A stretch of DNA of 64,000 nt, taken from contig NW_019773981.1 of the NCBI RefSeq assembly GCF_001039355.2, positions 170,119-234,118 on the forward strand, in the 5' to 3' direction. Of the stretch, positions 47,501-64,000 are shown one piece after another; position 1 is the first letter of the stretch; each line of letters opens with the position of its first letter. Source of the DNA: Lingula anatina (Eukaryota; Brachiopoda; Lingulata; Lingulida; Lingulidae). Made by a program: the position numbers and the translations under genes. The notes under the pieces were generated by a model. That model was not told where the DNA came from. It worked only from the letters and a program-made list of their open reading frames with translations, and did not search any database.

Positions 47501-50500
47501 AGGCTGTGGCGGCCATGCTGCATGACATACCTACAGCTTACAGCCATGAGCGGCAGAGTTTGTATGAAGAACACATTGAATTGTTTCATAGGTGGATGTT
47601 CCAGTTACAGTAAGTAAAAAGTTTTAAGGAATTGTTAATTTTGAAATTCTTTGACATAATTTTAAAATCCACTTGATCAAGGGGCTGTAGTGCATATTAT
47701 ACAAATTATGTGGAAGGGTGCCTAAAAAGCAATGAACACATTTTTTGTTAAAGAAGAAAGCTTATAATAATGTTTATTTCATGTGCAGATTTGAAAAAAT
47801 ATTTTTAGTGTGTTCCTTTTAGTCTTTAAAGAAAGATGGTAATGTTATGTCAATAAACAAAAAAAAGATTAAAGATTGAGAGAATGTTTTATAATTTTGA
47901 CTTCAGTGGAAAAGAAATTTATTGTGTGGTCATGTATTTTTGTTTATGTACCTGTGTTTTTCTAGCAATGGGTTTAACCTACTTCTCCATGGGTTGGGCT
48001 CCAAGAGACAGCTTCTGGAAACTTTCTGTAAATCCATGCTCTCTGAGTTCACACATGTAGTTGTCAATGGATATTTTCCTAGCATCACTGTGAAAAATGT
48101 GAGTATTTTCATTTTAATCAAATGCTGTCACATATAGAAATGCTGTCATACCTAACACATTGTCACATCAATCACTGGAATACTGGAACACTTATTTTTA
48201 TGGAAATACTATATTTGAAAGATATCTAATTGGAACATATTTTTTTCTTGTCTGCTTTAGATTTTAAATACCATAACAGATGAAGTATTAGACCACAAGG
48301 GTAATTTTAGAAGCCCAATGGATCAACTTGACTTTATTAAAGAAAACATGGAGACTCAAGGTATATATTTAAAAAAGCACTGATTTAAGCAGACAATAAA
48401 GGCATTTTTGGTAGATAAATTCATTTTTCTATTTTCTAAATTGTTGGTGTAATTGGTTGGTTTGCTTTTAACTTTTTTGAAAAAATTTATATGGCTCAGT
48501 ATTTATGTATTGCATAATACATGCTAGGCATTTATTTTGGATATATACAGTTAAATTCTTTTCCATCCACTGAATAAAAATTAAAAATATTTCATTTTAC
48601 TTTTGCCAATGTGGGATTGAAAACTTACAAGAATGTTTCCTAGACTAATTTAAAAAGAAAAGTGAAGCTTAAAAACCAGCCCATTTGAATTATTTGTTTT
48701 TCTTTTCTGATTTGTTTCAGCTGATGAAGATGTCTTCCTCATATTACACAACATAGATGGGCCCATGTTGAGATCCGAGAAGGCACAGTCCGTCCTGAGT
48801 CTACTGGCTCAAGTCAGGGGACTTTACATTATAGCCTCTATTGACCATATTAATGCACCTCTCAGTGAGTATATTGGCCCTGAAAAAGATGACTGTTATT
48901 GCGAAAAGTTACATCATATATTTAACATAGTGTAGGTGTGTGATTTTTTTCTGTTATCTGTTTATTTCTTGCTGCCTTATTTTACAACAGAAAATTTGCC
49001 AAAGTAAACATAGTTTTTAATTTAATACTCGTAATGCTTTGAGGTATGTTGTCTGGAAAACTGCACGTTTTTTAAAAAGTCCATTAGTATTTAAAATATA
49101 TACAAAGTTCATGTGAAAGAAAAAAAGAAATAATATGATTTCTTATAACTGTTTTGAAATGGTCTTTGTTGATAATTTATACTTATAATCACAGTGTGGG
49201 ACCAGACCAAAGTCAGTCGGTTCAACTGGTTATGGTATGACACCACCACTTATCTTCCCTATGTGGAGGAGACATCGTATGAAAACTCGTTACTGGTGCA
49301 GCAGTCAGGTGCTCTTGCTCTGAGCTCGTTAACCAACGTGATGCAGAGCTTGACTCCCAATGCCAAGAAGATTTTCATGATTGTTGTTCAGTATCAGCTT
49401 GACAGCCAGGACAACCCTGCTTACATAGGTATCTTTCAAATGGAAAAAAAAAAAAAAAAAAAAATTAACATTATATTGAAGGTACTATCACACTCTTGCC
49501 TATAGCACTAACATATTAGAAGGAAATATTCATATGCAGACAAACACAAGGGATTCAATACTTACATTTTATATGATCCGAGTGTGCAGGTAAACAAAGA
49601 TGTATGTTAATATATGCTAGGGGAGATTAAACATTTTGAGCATGTTAATAAACAATTTTATACACTCCTTCTATGTCCTTTCTCATACCCTGGATATAAA
49701 GGGCAATTTCATTTGCTCACAGTAGATTTCACATGTAATACTCATATGTGCCTCTATATGCTAGAGTGTGACAGAGCCTGCTTAGGAGAACAGTCAGGAT
49801 GTATGGAGTCCAGTTATATTTATCTGTCTTTCTTGAATTTATTGCTCTTGTACCATATTTTCCTGTCACAGTTAGGAAATGATCTTGTAATTATGGTTAA
49901 GGAAGCATAACATTGATTAAAAATAATTGGAATTTAATTAAATGGAAAACGAAGAATATAATATATTTATCTGTCTTTCTTGAATTTATTACTCTTGTAC
50001 CATATTTTCCTGTCACAGTTAGGAAATGTTCTTGTAATTATGGTTAAGGAAGCATAACATTGATTAAAAATAATTGGAATTTAATTAAATGAAAAATGAA
50101 GAATTATCAACACCCAACTTTTCATTTTAAAAAGTTGGAAATGTTTGTGTTTGCTACTAGTATTTACTTCATACCTCATGTAATTATCCACTTCCATGCA
50201 ATTAAAAAATGATTTTATCAGAATATGATAACATTTCTAAAGATAGCAATGTCAAAAGATGAAAGTGTATTGAAACCATATGCCTTGACCGTTATTTTGC
50301 TGCTTTTTTATAGGTATTTCCTTTCAAGATTTGTATCAGAAGTGCCGAGAGGCATTCCTCGTCAATAGTGATCTCACTTTAAAAGCACAACTTACAGAAT
50401 TCAGAGACCATAAGTTGATCAAATCAAGAAAAGTAAGGACTGTTCTGTTTTAATTTTGAAAGAAAAGAAACAAGTAGAATTTCCATCATTTGCATGAAAG

Positions 50501-50728
50501 ACTGTTGTATTTATAATAGGCATCTTACCGGTTTTCCAGATACATCACTATGATCACACATTTTACATCACCATGATCACATGACATATTACCATGATCA
50601 CATGACACATCTCCATGATCATGACATTTTATGATCACATGACATATAATATGATCACATGAAAAAAACTTGATCATGTGATGATGACATTTCCCTGAAA
50701 TGGCATAATGCCTTGATTTTTGTGTTAC

Positions 50729-50759
<31 letters not shown>

Positions 50760-51059
50760 TATTTCTTAAAACCGCACTACACTAGCGTCTCAGTGCTGTT
50801 TACAGGTAAAATTATTAGGATTACAACTTATTATATATATAATAAAAGCTAAGGTAAAAAAAAAAAAAAAAAAAATTAACATGAAAGGTTGCTATCAGTA
50901 ATTTGTGTTAAACATTTTAAGATAACTAGTTACTGATCACTTTGCAGTAAATGTGTTCCTGTTATATATTTCTAGGGTATTGATGGTATTGAGCACCTCT
51001 TCATACCACTTGATGCTGCCACATTAACTGACTTCACTGAACAGCTGGAAGAGTCTTGA
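43619..51059 (+). CDS. ORC2: Origin recognition complex subunit 2
   Basis: Exons: 43619-43700, 44043-44201, 44888-44975, 45515-45616, 46122-46244, 46727-46974, 47404-47609, 47966-48098, 48261-48360, 48721-48864, 49195-49428, 50314-50432, 50976-51059 (stop TGA 51057). The predicted length is about 606 residues; human ORC2 has 577. The N-terminal 270 residues are low-complexity, Ser/Thr/Lys-rich, with several TP-basic sites. The C-terminal half has the family's conserved segments: [13 protein letters not shown] (the degenerate nucleotide-binding loop), [46 protein letters not shown] and, in the winged-helix part, [20 protein letters not shown]. It is a subunit of the nuclear complex that marks replication origins. 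Exon 3 carries one extra base in a G run; skipping it restores the frame. Confidence 0.95.
44888..44975 (+). CDS. ORC2: ORC2 exon 3 with a one-base frame problem
   Basis: Acceptor GTTCCAG and donor AAAG|GTGAGG look good, and the neighbours both need phase 1. As written the exon is 88 bp and reaches TGA after GGGGG (44911-44915). With one G fewer it would read [17 protein letters not shown] and onward and join the next exon in frame. A homopolymer sequencing error, a polymorphism or a skipped exon are all possible. Confidence 0.7.
49814..50107. repeat. Tandem duplication, two units of 147 bp
   Basis: TATCTGTCTTTCTTGAATTT at 49821 recurs at 49968, and the following sequence repeats with a handful of substitutions. 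It lies in the ORC2 intron before exon 12. Confidence 0.88.
50530..50680. repeat. Minisatellite around ATGATCACATGACA
   Basis: Six or so diverged copies of an 18-22 bp unit containing the palindrome TGATCA, in the last ORC2 intron. An AAT tract (about 50731-50757) and a poly-A (about 50856-50877) follow. Confidence 0.8.
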
Positions 51060-54000
51060 CGATACAATGGACTTCCTAGCAGCTGCATTGTTCACTGTTT
51101 TTTCATAATTTTAATTATGACCCTTAGCTATTAATTAAAACCCTTTACAAACATGTTATATATGTCATTGGTGAAACCTAAGGACATGGCATGCATGCCA
51201 CCCAAATATCTCTTCTGATTATTTTTTTTTACTGGCAAATGTGTCCAGTGAATTACTTTTGTAGTATCTTGTGGTACCTTGTCTTATTTATCTTTTCCAG
51301 ACAGTTTGTGGTACATTTATTATGCAATTTCTGCACTGTAGTAAGCATAAAATAATAAGTTGCCAGTGATAATGTATAAGTATTGGAACATTGAGGGACC
51401 TCTCACCTTTTAGCATGTCAATTGGTCCCAATTGGTCATCAATTTCAAATGCATCCCTAGGCTAGAAGAATGAGAGGGAGGGGGGAGGTTTTTGTAACTG
51501 CTAATTTTATCCCTCATTCGCCCAGTGACCTGCGTTGACAGTGCAGGGCATTAAGAGCCTTTATCAGAAAATCATCCATTGCTTTTGCAGCAAATGATAG
51601 GAAATCTCTTCATTGGCAAGTTATTTAAAGATATAACTGCTGCAGACTTTTTTATTGAAATTGAATATTAATGGAATTACGTTTTTGTTTTGAAATACCG
51701 TGATCCTAAATTCATGGTTGAATTTCTTTGCATCAGGAAGTCATCATTTTTGTTAAAGGTACAGAGGTCAAAGATGTAACACTATTTTCATAAGAGTATA
51801 TATTTTTGAAATAAAAATCCCAAAGAAGAATTACTGTTGGCATTTCTCTTTATATTTTTTCTGTGAAAAGTGTGAAATGGCTGCAATTATCAAACGACTT
51901 ACAGAATTATGTCTCTCTAATTTAAAGAAATTATTTCAGATAAACTTATTCTAAGTGGATGCATTAGAATAGAATAGAATGTACAAAAAACATGAAGTTT
52001 GTCGTGTTGGATTTGGCATGTTGTGGGCTGCTCTAATTTTGAATTTAAACTGAATCAATATAAAAGAACATAACTACAAATAAAAGTACATGTATTACAA
52101 CATAAGAGCCTTGCAAAAGAGTTAACCAAGTATTAATTTATGGGTTACTATAGCACAGTTTCATCAGATTTAAGTATTATTTGGAAACCTCCATATTAGT
52201 GTGGATGTATCAAAAGTTTTGTATGGGACAAACTGAGGACTTGTGTGTAAGACAGATGTGACAAGCATTACACCAGGGAGCCCTGGACTCGATAATACAC
52301 AGGGATAGGTCATGAAATATCAATACTGGAACCATTTTTCTAGCAACAATTAATGTACCATTTTAACCATTTTTCCTACAGGTTTTGATAACTGCAAATG
52401 ACCAAACACAACTGACATCATAACAATCCAAAATAACAACCTTTCATTTTTATACCAGAACTTCAAAAAAACTGCCATATCCGGACCATTGCACACTTTA
52501 AGAAATTTTTTCTTTTGAGAAATGATCACAAGATTGGAAGACAAGCTTGTGAAAGATTCCAAACTCTTAACAGTCAACAATTTATTTTTAGATACTTTTA
52601 TTTGTACCAATTCCTGAGTTTGACAAGGCAACGATACAGCACGTATCAACACCATATGAAAATCACAGAACATATCAATTTAAATAACTGTCAAAATATT
52701 TTTTGAACCACCATAACTGCTTGCACCTATTACACACAAAAGAAAAAAAAGTGCTGCTGCTCTGTATGTGCCACCTCATGGTTTTACATCAATGTTTCAC
52801 ATAAGAAAAAATACTAAAAAGAGAACATCCAAGTTTTATCTTGGTGAGGAATGACAACATTCTGAAGTCCAGTTGAATAACAGCTGACTGATTTGGAAAT
52901 GCTTACAATCTACATTTTTTTGATTATCTTGAGCTCAAAATTCCTAATTTTGTTGAGGTTTCACAATTTTGGGAAAAAAAGCAAAACTGTATTGGCAAAT
53001 AGAACTACAATGCTACACAGGAGAACTCCCCAAGTAATTACTGCTAATCTTACCTTCAAGCCTTATTCAAACTACAACTGAAATCCAAATGGAACATTAA
53101 CCGATGGACCCATTGAATACTAGAGGATCAGAGAGGCGATACCNATTAAATTTTGCTTTAATTACCTGCTATTTTAAAATAAAATGACCACAACTGTCTG
53201 GAGACATTCAATTTAAAAGTTCAGGGAATCATGGGAGTCTGCTCGTGCTTGACTGACACATTCCTGCAAATCATCCTCATTGGATGATACAAACTAGGCC
53301 ATAATTAAAGCTTTTTCTACTACATGTATATCTGTTTTAACAGATAAAATATCACCAATACATTTTGCAACACTATGTAGAAATGCATTCTGTACATATA
53401 TTTTGATATCTAATAATATGACACACAAAAATAAAAAGATGTACGCACGACACCGCTATTTTGCCCACTTGTAATAGTTGAGTGCTATTCAAGTGAACTC
53501 TCTGTGCGATCTTCATACAGAATCCTCAACTCAATCAACTAGATTTCCCTCAAATTAACAAACTCATTGAATGGATATCGGATACTGTAAGTACATGTGC
53601 AGCAGTGGTAACATAAATATCAACACAATTTTGATTGTCATGAATTAACAATATCTGTATACTAAACACAAACACACAATATAACTAATTACCTTACAGC
53701 ATGCCATTCACCAGCATAGTAATAAATGCACAGTAACACTTCTAACACAGCTAAACATGAATTGATCCACTAATACATTTACTAATATGTACATGGATTC
53801 GTAATAGATCATTATAGATTTGAGCAAGACACGCCCACCTTCACTTTACTGATATGATTATGCTTAGGCGTGTAGATAATACTTAATATAATATGGCCTG
53901 GCAAGCTTTTTATCATGTTTTGTCCATATATCACAAAATCCTGGCATTCGACAAAAAGAGAAAAAGCTGGCACCGGCTAGATATTCTGAGCAAATGATTT

Positions 54001-55151
54001 ATGTAAAAAAGAAAAAGAGAAAAAAGGTAATACTGCTCCCATATAATACTGACTAGTTTCTTTTTAAATGAGATTTCTTACATTTGACTCTTAGTCAAAA
54101 TGGCTTTGAAATTGAATAAAAAAAGTAATTCAGGCAATCTCAAAGTTGGCAAGGCTATAAACTCTTGATGTAAAATATTCCAACTCCCTGATAATAACAG
54201 GTATGTACGTACATGTCAGTTTCTTGAATGTATCACATGTATGTGACAAAGTAACTAATGACTAATTCTTTCTGGACTTTATGGATATGTCACTGACAAA
54301 ACAATTACCTACATTCAGACAGAAAATTATAACAATATCATTTGCATTCACAAACGTAATTAGACTGTTCAAATCCCATATAACCACTATGAAATTGTAC
54401 GTTTAATAATTTTAGTCCCCCTCCCAATATCAGTTTCTCTGAAAATCCCACCATTATTTTACAAGAAAAATGTATAAGTGACTTGGTATTGTGTATTGCA
54501 ATGTGATAGTATCTACCACTTCTTAAACCCACCAGATAAATCGTCACAACTACCTTAATAAATAAATAAATGGGTGATTATGTTTGAAAATTTTGAGGTA
54601 GATGAAAAAATGGCCAACTATATACCCCATACATTGAGCAGTCCTATGTACAATTTACTAGCAACATTAATATGCCATTGTAAATTATATTTAACATTTA
54701 GAAACCTGGTTTGAATCACCCTTATTTATTCCAATGACTGTCACTATATTTCTATATAGTTTTTGAAACTGACTAGAGTAAAACTTTTGCTGCCTCCTTC
54801 ACACAACCCTGAATCAACAGATTTTGTAATCAAAAACAAGTTTCCTGTTAACTGTATAACAAACATTAAATCAGTAACAACTTTTTCAACATTTGAAATA
54901 AAACAACATTTAATTTCTGTGCTAGTTACAATTTTTTTGATTGCATATTGACATTGCTACCCTATACACAAAAGGACAATAACAGGGAAAAAAATTAGGT
55001 AGAGTGCCTTTTTAATGTACTAATTGAGCAAGGGTTGCAATCTAATTGTACCACCCATGTTCTATTGGCTCTATTCTAACAGTCACATGTAATCACATTT
55101 TTTAACTAAACATACTGCACAGTGACAAAACTTTACTGAGCTTTTAAGTCA
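51060..55151. other. Intergenic region between convergent ORC2 and PRDM genes
   Basis: AT-rich with no convincing coding exon. AATAAA at 51810-51815 could serve ORC2. Part of the remainder is probably the 3' UTR of the minus-strand zinc-finger gene. A single undetermined base is at 53144. Confidence 0.5.
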
Positions 55152-59887
<4,736 letters not shown>

Positions 59888-62800
59888 CTAAAACAAGAAA
59901 AAAAAAATAGTGACTTTGAAATAAGAATTCCAGCAGAAAGATGGATAAACCTTAGGCACCATAATAATCTAAATCTGGTAAAATTTGTGCTCTAGTTTTA
60001 GATGGTGCTCCCATTTTGAAAATTAACCTGGTAAAAAAGATGACATGAATAATGTTTCACAAGTAGCCCTTCATTTTCAAGTTGTTAAAAAATATGTAAC
60101 TGTATCTTTTACTGGTATTATAAAAATATAACTGTTTTACACATTACAAATATTACAAAAAAAAAAAAAATTCATTTCAAATGCTTTTCAAAGTATGTTT
60201 CACCAGAGAAGATAAAATTTCTGCTGAATAGAAATTTAATTTGCTTGCTCTCTGTGCACCATTGGCATGTATTAGTAATAAAGTACATATTAAAGTTTTA
60301 TCTCAAAATGTTATCTGCCAATTCCCTGATCAATTAAAGCGATGATGTGATACTAAGCCAACATACCATATTGTTAAAAATCTCGTTAATAAATCCACTT
60401 TCATAACCAGACTAAGATGCATTTTCGTAAGAAATGCAGCATTGTGAACTTTGCATGTGAATCCTAGTGATCCTGCTTTGCTTGAACAGATACTATGCCT
60501 TCATGTGCTCAAATTTCGTTTGATGCGTTTTCCTCTCCATTTTCAAAAAAAGTCCTTTTAGTTCTATATTAATTCAATATGTCATTTTAGAGTCTATTAA
60601 GTCATATCACTGTAGCTTCAGTGGAGTGCTTAATATCAGAAGAAAAAAACTCTGGACTAAATATCCACCAGTTTCGAAGGTTTCTCTTCAAAAATCCATA
60701 CTGAAATGAGCACTATGGCCAAGACTGCCCACTTCAACTGACAATATCACAGTCATTACATATAACTGATATAATTTTCTGTCAGTCAAAAATCAGGGGG
60801 AGGGCCTCAACAGCAGAACAATGATATCAGCCACTCATATCTGTTCTTCCATCTCCATCTAGGCTCTCCTAATTGTTCTTCCTTTATATGAATGCAGATG
60901 ATAGAGGTGTCTGGCAAAATGGAGAGAGGCGGAAGGATTACTAGTATGCACCTGATAATACCAGTTATGTTGGACTTGTTCAAATTCCGTAAAAATTTAG
61001 ATCAGAAATGGACAAAACTGTGTTGCTTGACTTCCACAGATGGATCACATTTCACAGTCACAGCTAGGACACCCATCAGACTCACTGCATTTCAAACAGC
61101 CAACTTCTAAAAAAAAATCCAGTTGGTTGATAACAAACAAGAAAATTTTGTCAATTGATTTTATGTCCAATTTATTCCAGAGTGTGAACAGGCCCTGATG
61201 TGGCCATATTGTGCAATATGCTGCCCAAGGGAAGACAGCCGTTGTTCTTATAATTGTGATAATTATCAGCAAACAGCCAACTGCCCCCTTTTTAGTCAAG
61301 GTGTTTACCACCGGTTGGTAATTTCTCTCTATCAGTGTCAGAAGCTCAACATAAGACATGCAATCAGGGAATCATTAAGGTTCATATTACCCAACGCTAA
61401 CCAGCATTTAACATAAAAAAGACCATATTCTTTTCAACTGATCACTTTATTCTCTTTCAAATGCCATCCCTCGCAGGATGATTATGTCATCTAATATTTA
61501 TATTTTTACTTTTCATATCAATTTAAACTTAAATAAGGTATAACTTTTTTCTTTCTCATGCACAGTGCTGCTATCTTAAAGCTAGCAATAAAATCAAATA
61601 TTTCATGCTAACAGCTTTATTTTATTTTGCTAAAAGGTAGCAAACATATGTTAGGTGCTAAAATCAGCATAAGAGGATTTTTATTTACTTTAATAAGTAA
61701 AAATGCTACCAGTGGGCTGTACTTATTCATATCAAAATCCTCACCCCCACGCTAAAAAAATCCTTTTTACCCCTAAGAATACCCATTCAGATAGCTGTTT
61801 AGTACCACTCCCTGAGGGCACCTGTTACCTTAACTGTATCAGTTAGTGGGTGTGGTCAGTGCCATGGGGTATACCTCCTTGAGTTTATAATAAGGGGTGC
61901 ACCCAATGTCCCTGTGTGTAAACTTGTTTTGTCAGTCTCTCACTTAGATAGTAGTTGAAAATTTGTTCTATATTATTATTTTTAATTGTTAAATCTATAA
62001 AAAGGTGGAATACCAAATTCAATCATCTACAGCACAAATTTCTTTTTATAAGTAAAATTTTCGGCACATCTGTTTCACATGTTTGAGCACTTTTAAATTT
62101 CTATCAATTTATTTGGAAGTGGCTATTCAAGTTTATTTGCCTAGAAAGTGGAAAAAATGGGACAAGAACTGTTACAAAAGTTGCTGAGCAGGACCTCTTT
62201 CAATAGAGCTTGAATTAGTCACCCCTGGATCACTATACAATGCACAACTTGGCCTACAAGGCGTTACCGTTCACACCCCAAAGAGACTAGTGTGAAAGTT
62301 CAACAGGTTTTATATTTTGCAGGTAAATTAAACTGAGAATAAAATGTATAATCTTGCACAGCCTACCCCCCTCAATTAGGCCCTGGATGGGTGTTAATTG
62401 AACTCCAAAATTACAGCCTCTCTCATGATTTGCACCAGGCAGCTTTCACCAGAGGGAGTCCACAGCTTTTGAGAAATCCATAAATCATGAACAATACTGA
62501 TTATACAGAACAAGGAAAACCAGCATCTACCTCAGGGTGGATATGATACAAGCTTTCTTAATTATGAAGACCTGCTCTTTGACAAAAGAGTACCTGGTAT
62601 TGCCATGGGTGCAGTTGGCTGATGTTTGCATGATGCTTCTTTCATAATCACAAGGCATAAGTCATGCAATGTTATCATCATCAGGCGCACTTGTTGACTT
62701 TTCACATGAAAGTTTTCTGAATTTACTTTCTTTAATTTTTTCTGCTTTTTTTACTTTCCTTATTTGAAGTACTCACTCATGCTAAAGATAACCACTTACC

Positions 62801-64000
62801 AAAAAGTAAACAGTGAAAACAACATTTCTTTACAGAACACTACCATTACTATTAGTAGGCATCTAAGTGCAACATTTGACTGCTCTATTTTTTTTTTCTA
62901 TTTTTTCTATTTTTGAAGAGGGTTGGGGAGAGATGCAATTCAAATTATTTTCAGATGTTATTCTATTATCCATACCATGCTGAAGAACAGACTTCCCCGA
63001 TATTTATGCTGTAATGTTGACAACAATGTACATGATGTATCTAGTGATAATTGCAAATTGATCATTCTTCATCACTTGTGGGCTAATATTAGATCCAAGA
63101 CGCATGGTCCACAACACAAACTGATAATTATATTAGGGAGCATACACGAAAGTCATATATTGAAAATAAAATCATTTCTCAAGCAGTTTCAACAGTATAT
63201 CAGAAGTTAGGATCTCTTTGGTTATCAAACAAAGAGTAAGTTAATCCAAGAAAAATTATCAATGATATTTCCTTGCATTTTAGATATGTGAACAAGGGGT
63301 AAAAAAGATTCTTTTATTTTTGAAACCAGACAAATGATAGTTTTTCATATAAAAATTCTTTAAAAAGATAAGACTGAAGAAGCAAATTCACGCCACTTTA
63401 CTCTTTTCTTTCTTTCTTACCATTCTTTTTTGTGTAGGTACACATATTTGTAAGCACATGCTGTTCCAAAAATTATGAACTAAAAATATATAAGAAATGA
63501 GAAAGTGATAGAAAATTAAGTAGTGATGTTTCCATGAATTTACTCTGCAAACTTTCAGTAAGTGTTTAAGAACATTAAACTTGTTTAAAGGATATCAAAT
63601 CACAAATAAATGAACCAAAATATTAAAACAATTGTTGCTGAGCTATTTTTTTCTTTTCTTTTTATCTTTAATCTTTATTCCCTATTCTTTAAATCTGAAG
63701 AAAATAAGCAATTTATCTTTGAAGGAAGTTTTTGAACTTCTTTCTTTCTCCTTTCTTTGTGGGAGGTAATGGAAATACACTGTCATTTTGTTTTTAAAAG
63801 GGCTAAATGAGACCAATACAACCTCTTCGTAGATCTAAATTCCACCAACTTTAAAACCTCCACCAAAATACCCAACTTATTAGAAATTTCATACAAAATC
63901 TTTGTTTTTTTTTTTCAACTTTCTTTACCACATTCAAAAAGGGCAAAATCTTTTTAAAAGAGAAAAAAAAACCCTCCCTGTTAAATAACACAAAAACCAA
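59888..64000. other. Right-end region, probably 5' intron of the PRDM gene
   Basis: I searched the minus strand by eye for the missing N-terminal PR-domain exon and found no convincing candidate. No other gene, RNA or clear repeat is seen; the sequence is AT-rich with short homopolymers. Confidence 0.45.

Noticed and set aside
49440-50880. Two poly-A runs followed by TTAACAT (about 49443 and 50856) as retroposed copies
   Set aside because: The similarity is limited to the A run and seven bases, and no body sequence or target duplication could be seen.

Overview
The window is animal nuclear DNA. It is AT-rich and has many short coding exons with GT-AG introns, no operons, and many microsatellites and short inverted-repeat elements. 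There are two assembly gaps (8940-9000 and 28682-28734) and one isolated N (53144). The gene content (a many-lectin-domain mannose-receptor-like protein, ORC2, a PRDM zinc-finger factor, and A4GALT/GT32-type glycosyltransferases joined to a polysaccharide-pyruvyl-transferase-like domain) and the repeat style fit a marine invertebrate bilaterian, either a lophotrochozoan or a non-vertebrate deuterostome. I cannot resolve the species.

Layout. (1) 1-1086, minus: the 5' part of a type II membrane glycosyltransferase-like gene that runs off the left edge. (2) 1087-3239: intergenic, with a TIR-bounded element. (3) 3240-34802, plus: one gene of 56 exons and 2,645 codons, all in phase. It encodes a signal peptide, 17 C-type lectin-like domains (CTLDs), a Thr/Ser/Pro-rich stalk, one transmembrane helix and a short tail with an NPVY endocytosis motif. 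(4) 36008-40156, minus: a paralogue of gene 1. It has a type II anchor, a degenerate GT32-like domain, a polysaccharide-pyruvyl-transferase-like domain and then, one base out of frame, a canonical DXD-bearing GT32/A4GALT-like domain. (5) 43619-51059, plus: ORC2 in 13 exons, one with a one-base frame problem. (6) 55152-59887, minus: the 3' part of a PRDM gene (half of a PR/SET domain, six C2H2 fingers, a CxxC pair and a Pro/Ser-rich tail), whose 5' exons were not found in the last 4 kb.

The receptor would sit at the cell surface and cycle through endosomes. The two flanking glycosyltransferase genes would act in the Golgi lumen. A functional link between them is possible but unproven. ORC2 (replication origin recognition) and the PRDM factor (transcription) are unrelated neighbours. 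The most unusual items are the GT32-PPT-GT32 composite gene, an orphan polypeptide GalNAc-transferase exon inside a lectin-gene intron, and the exon-for-exon duplication of a five-CTLD block.
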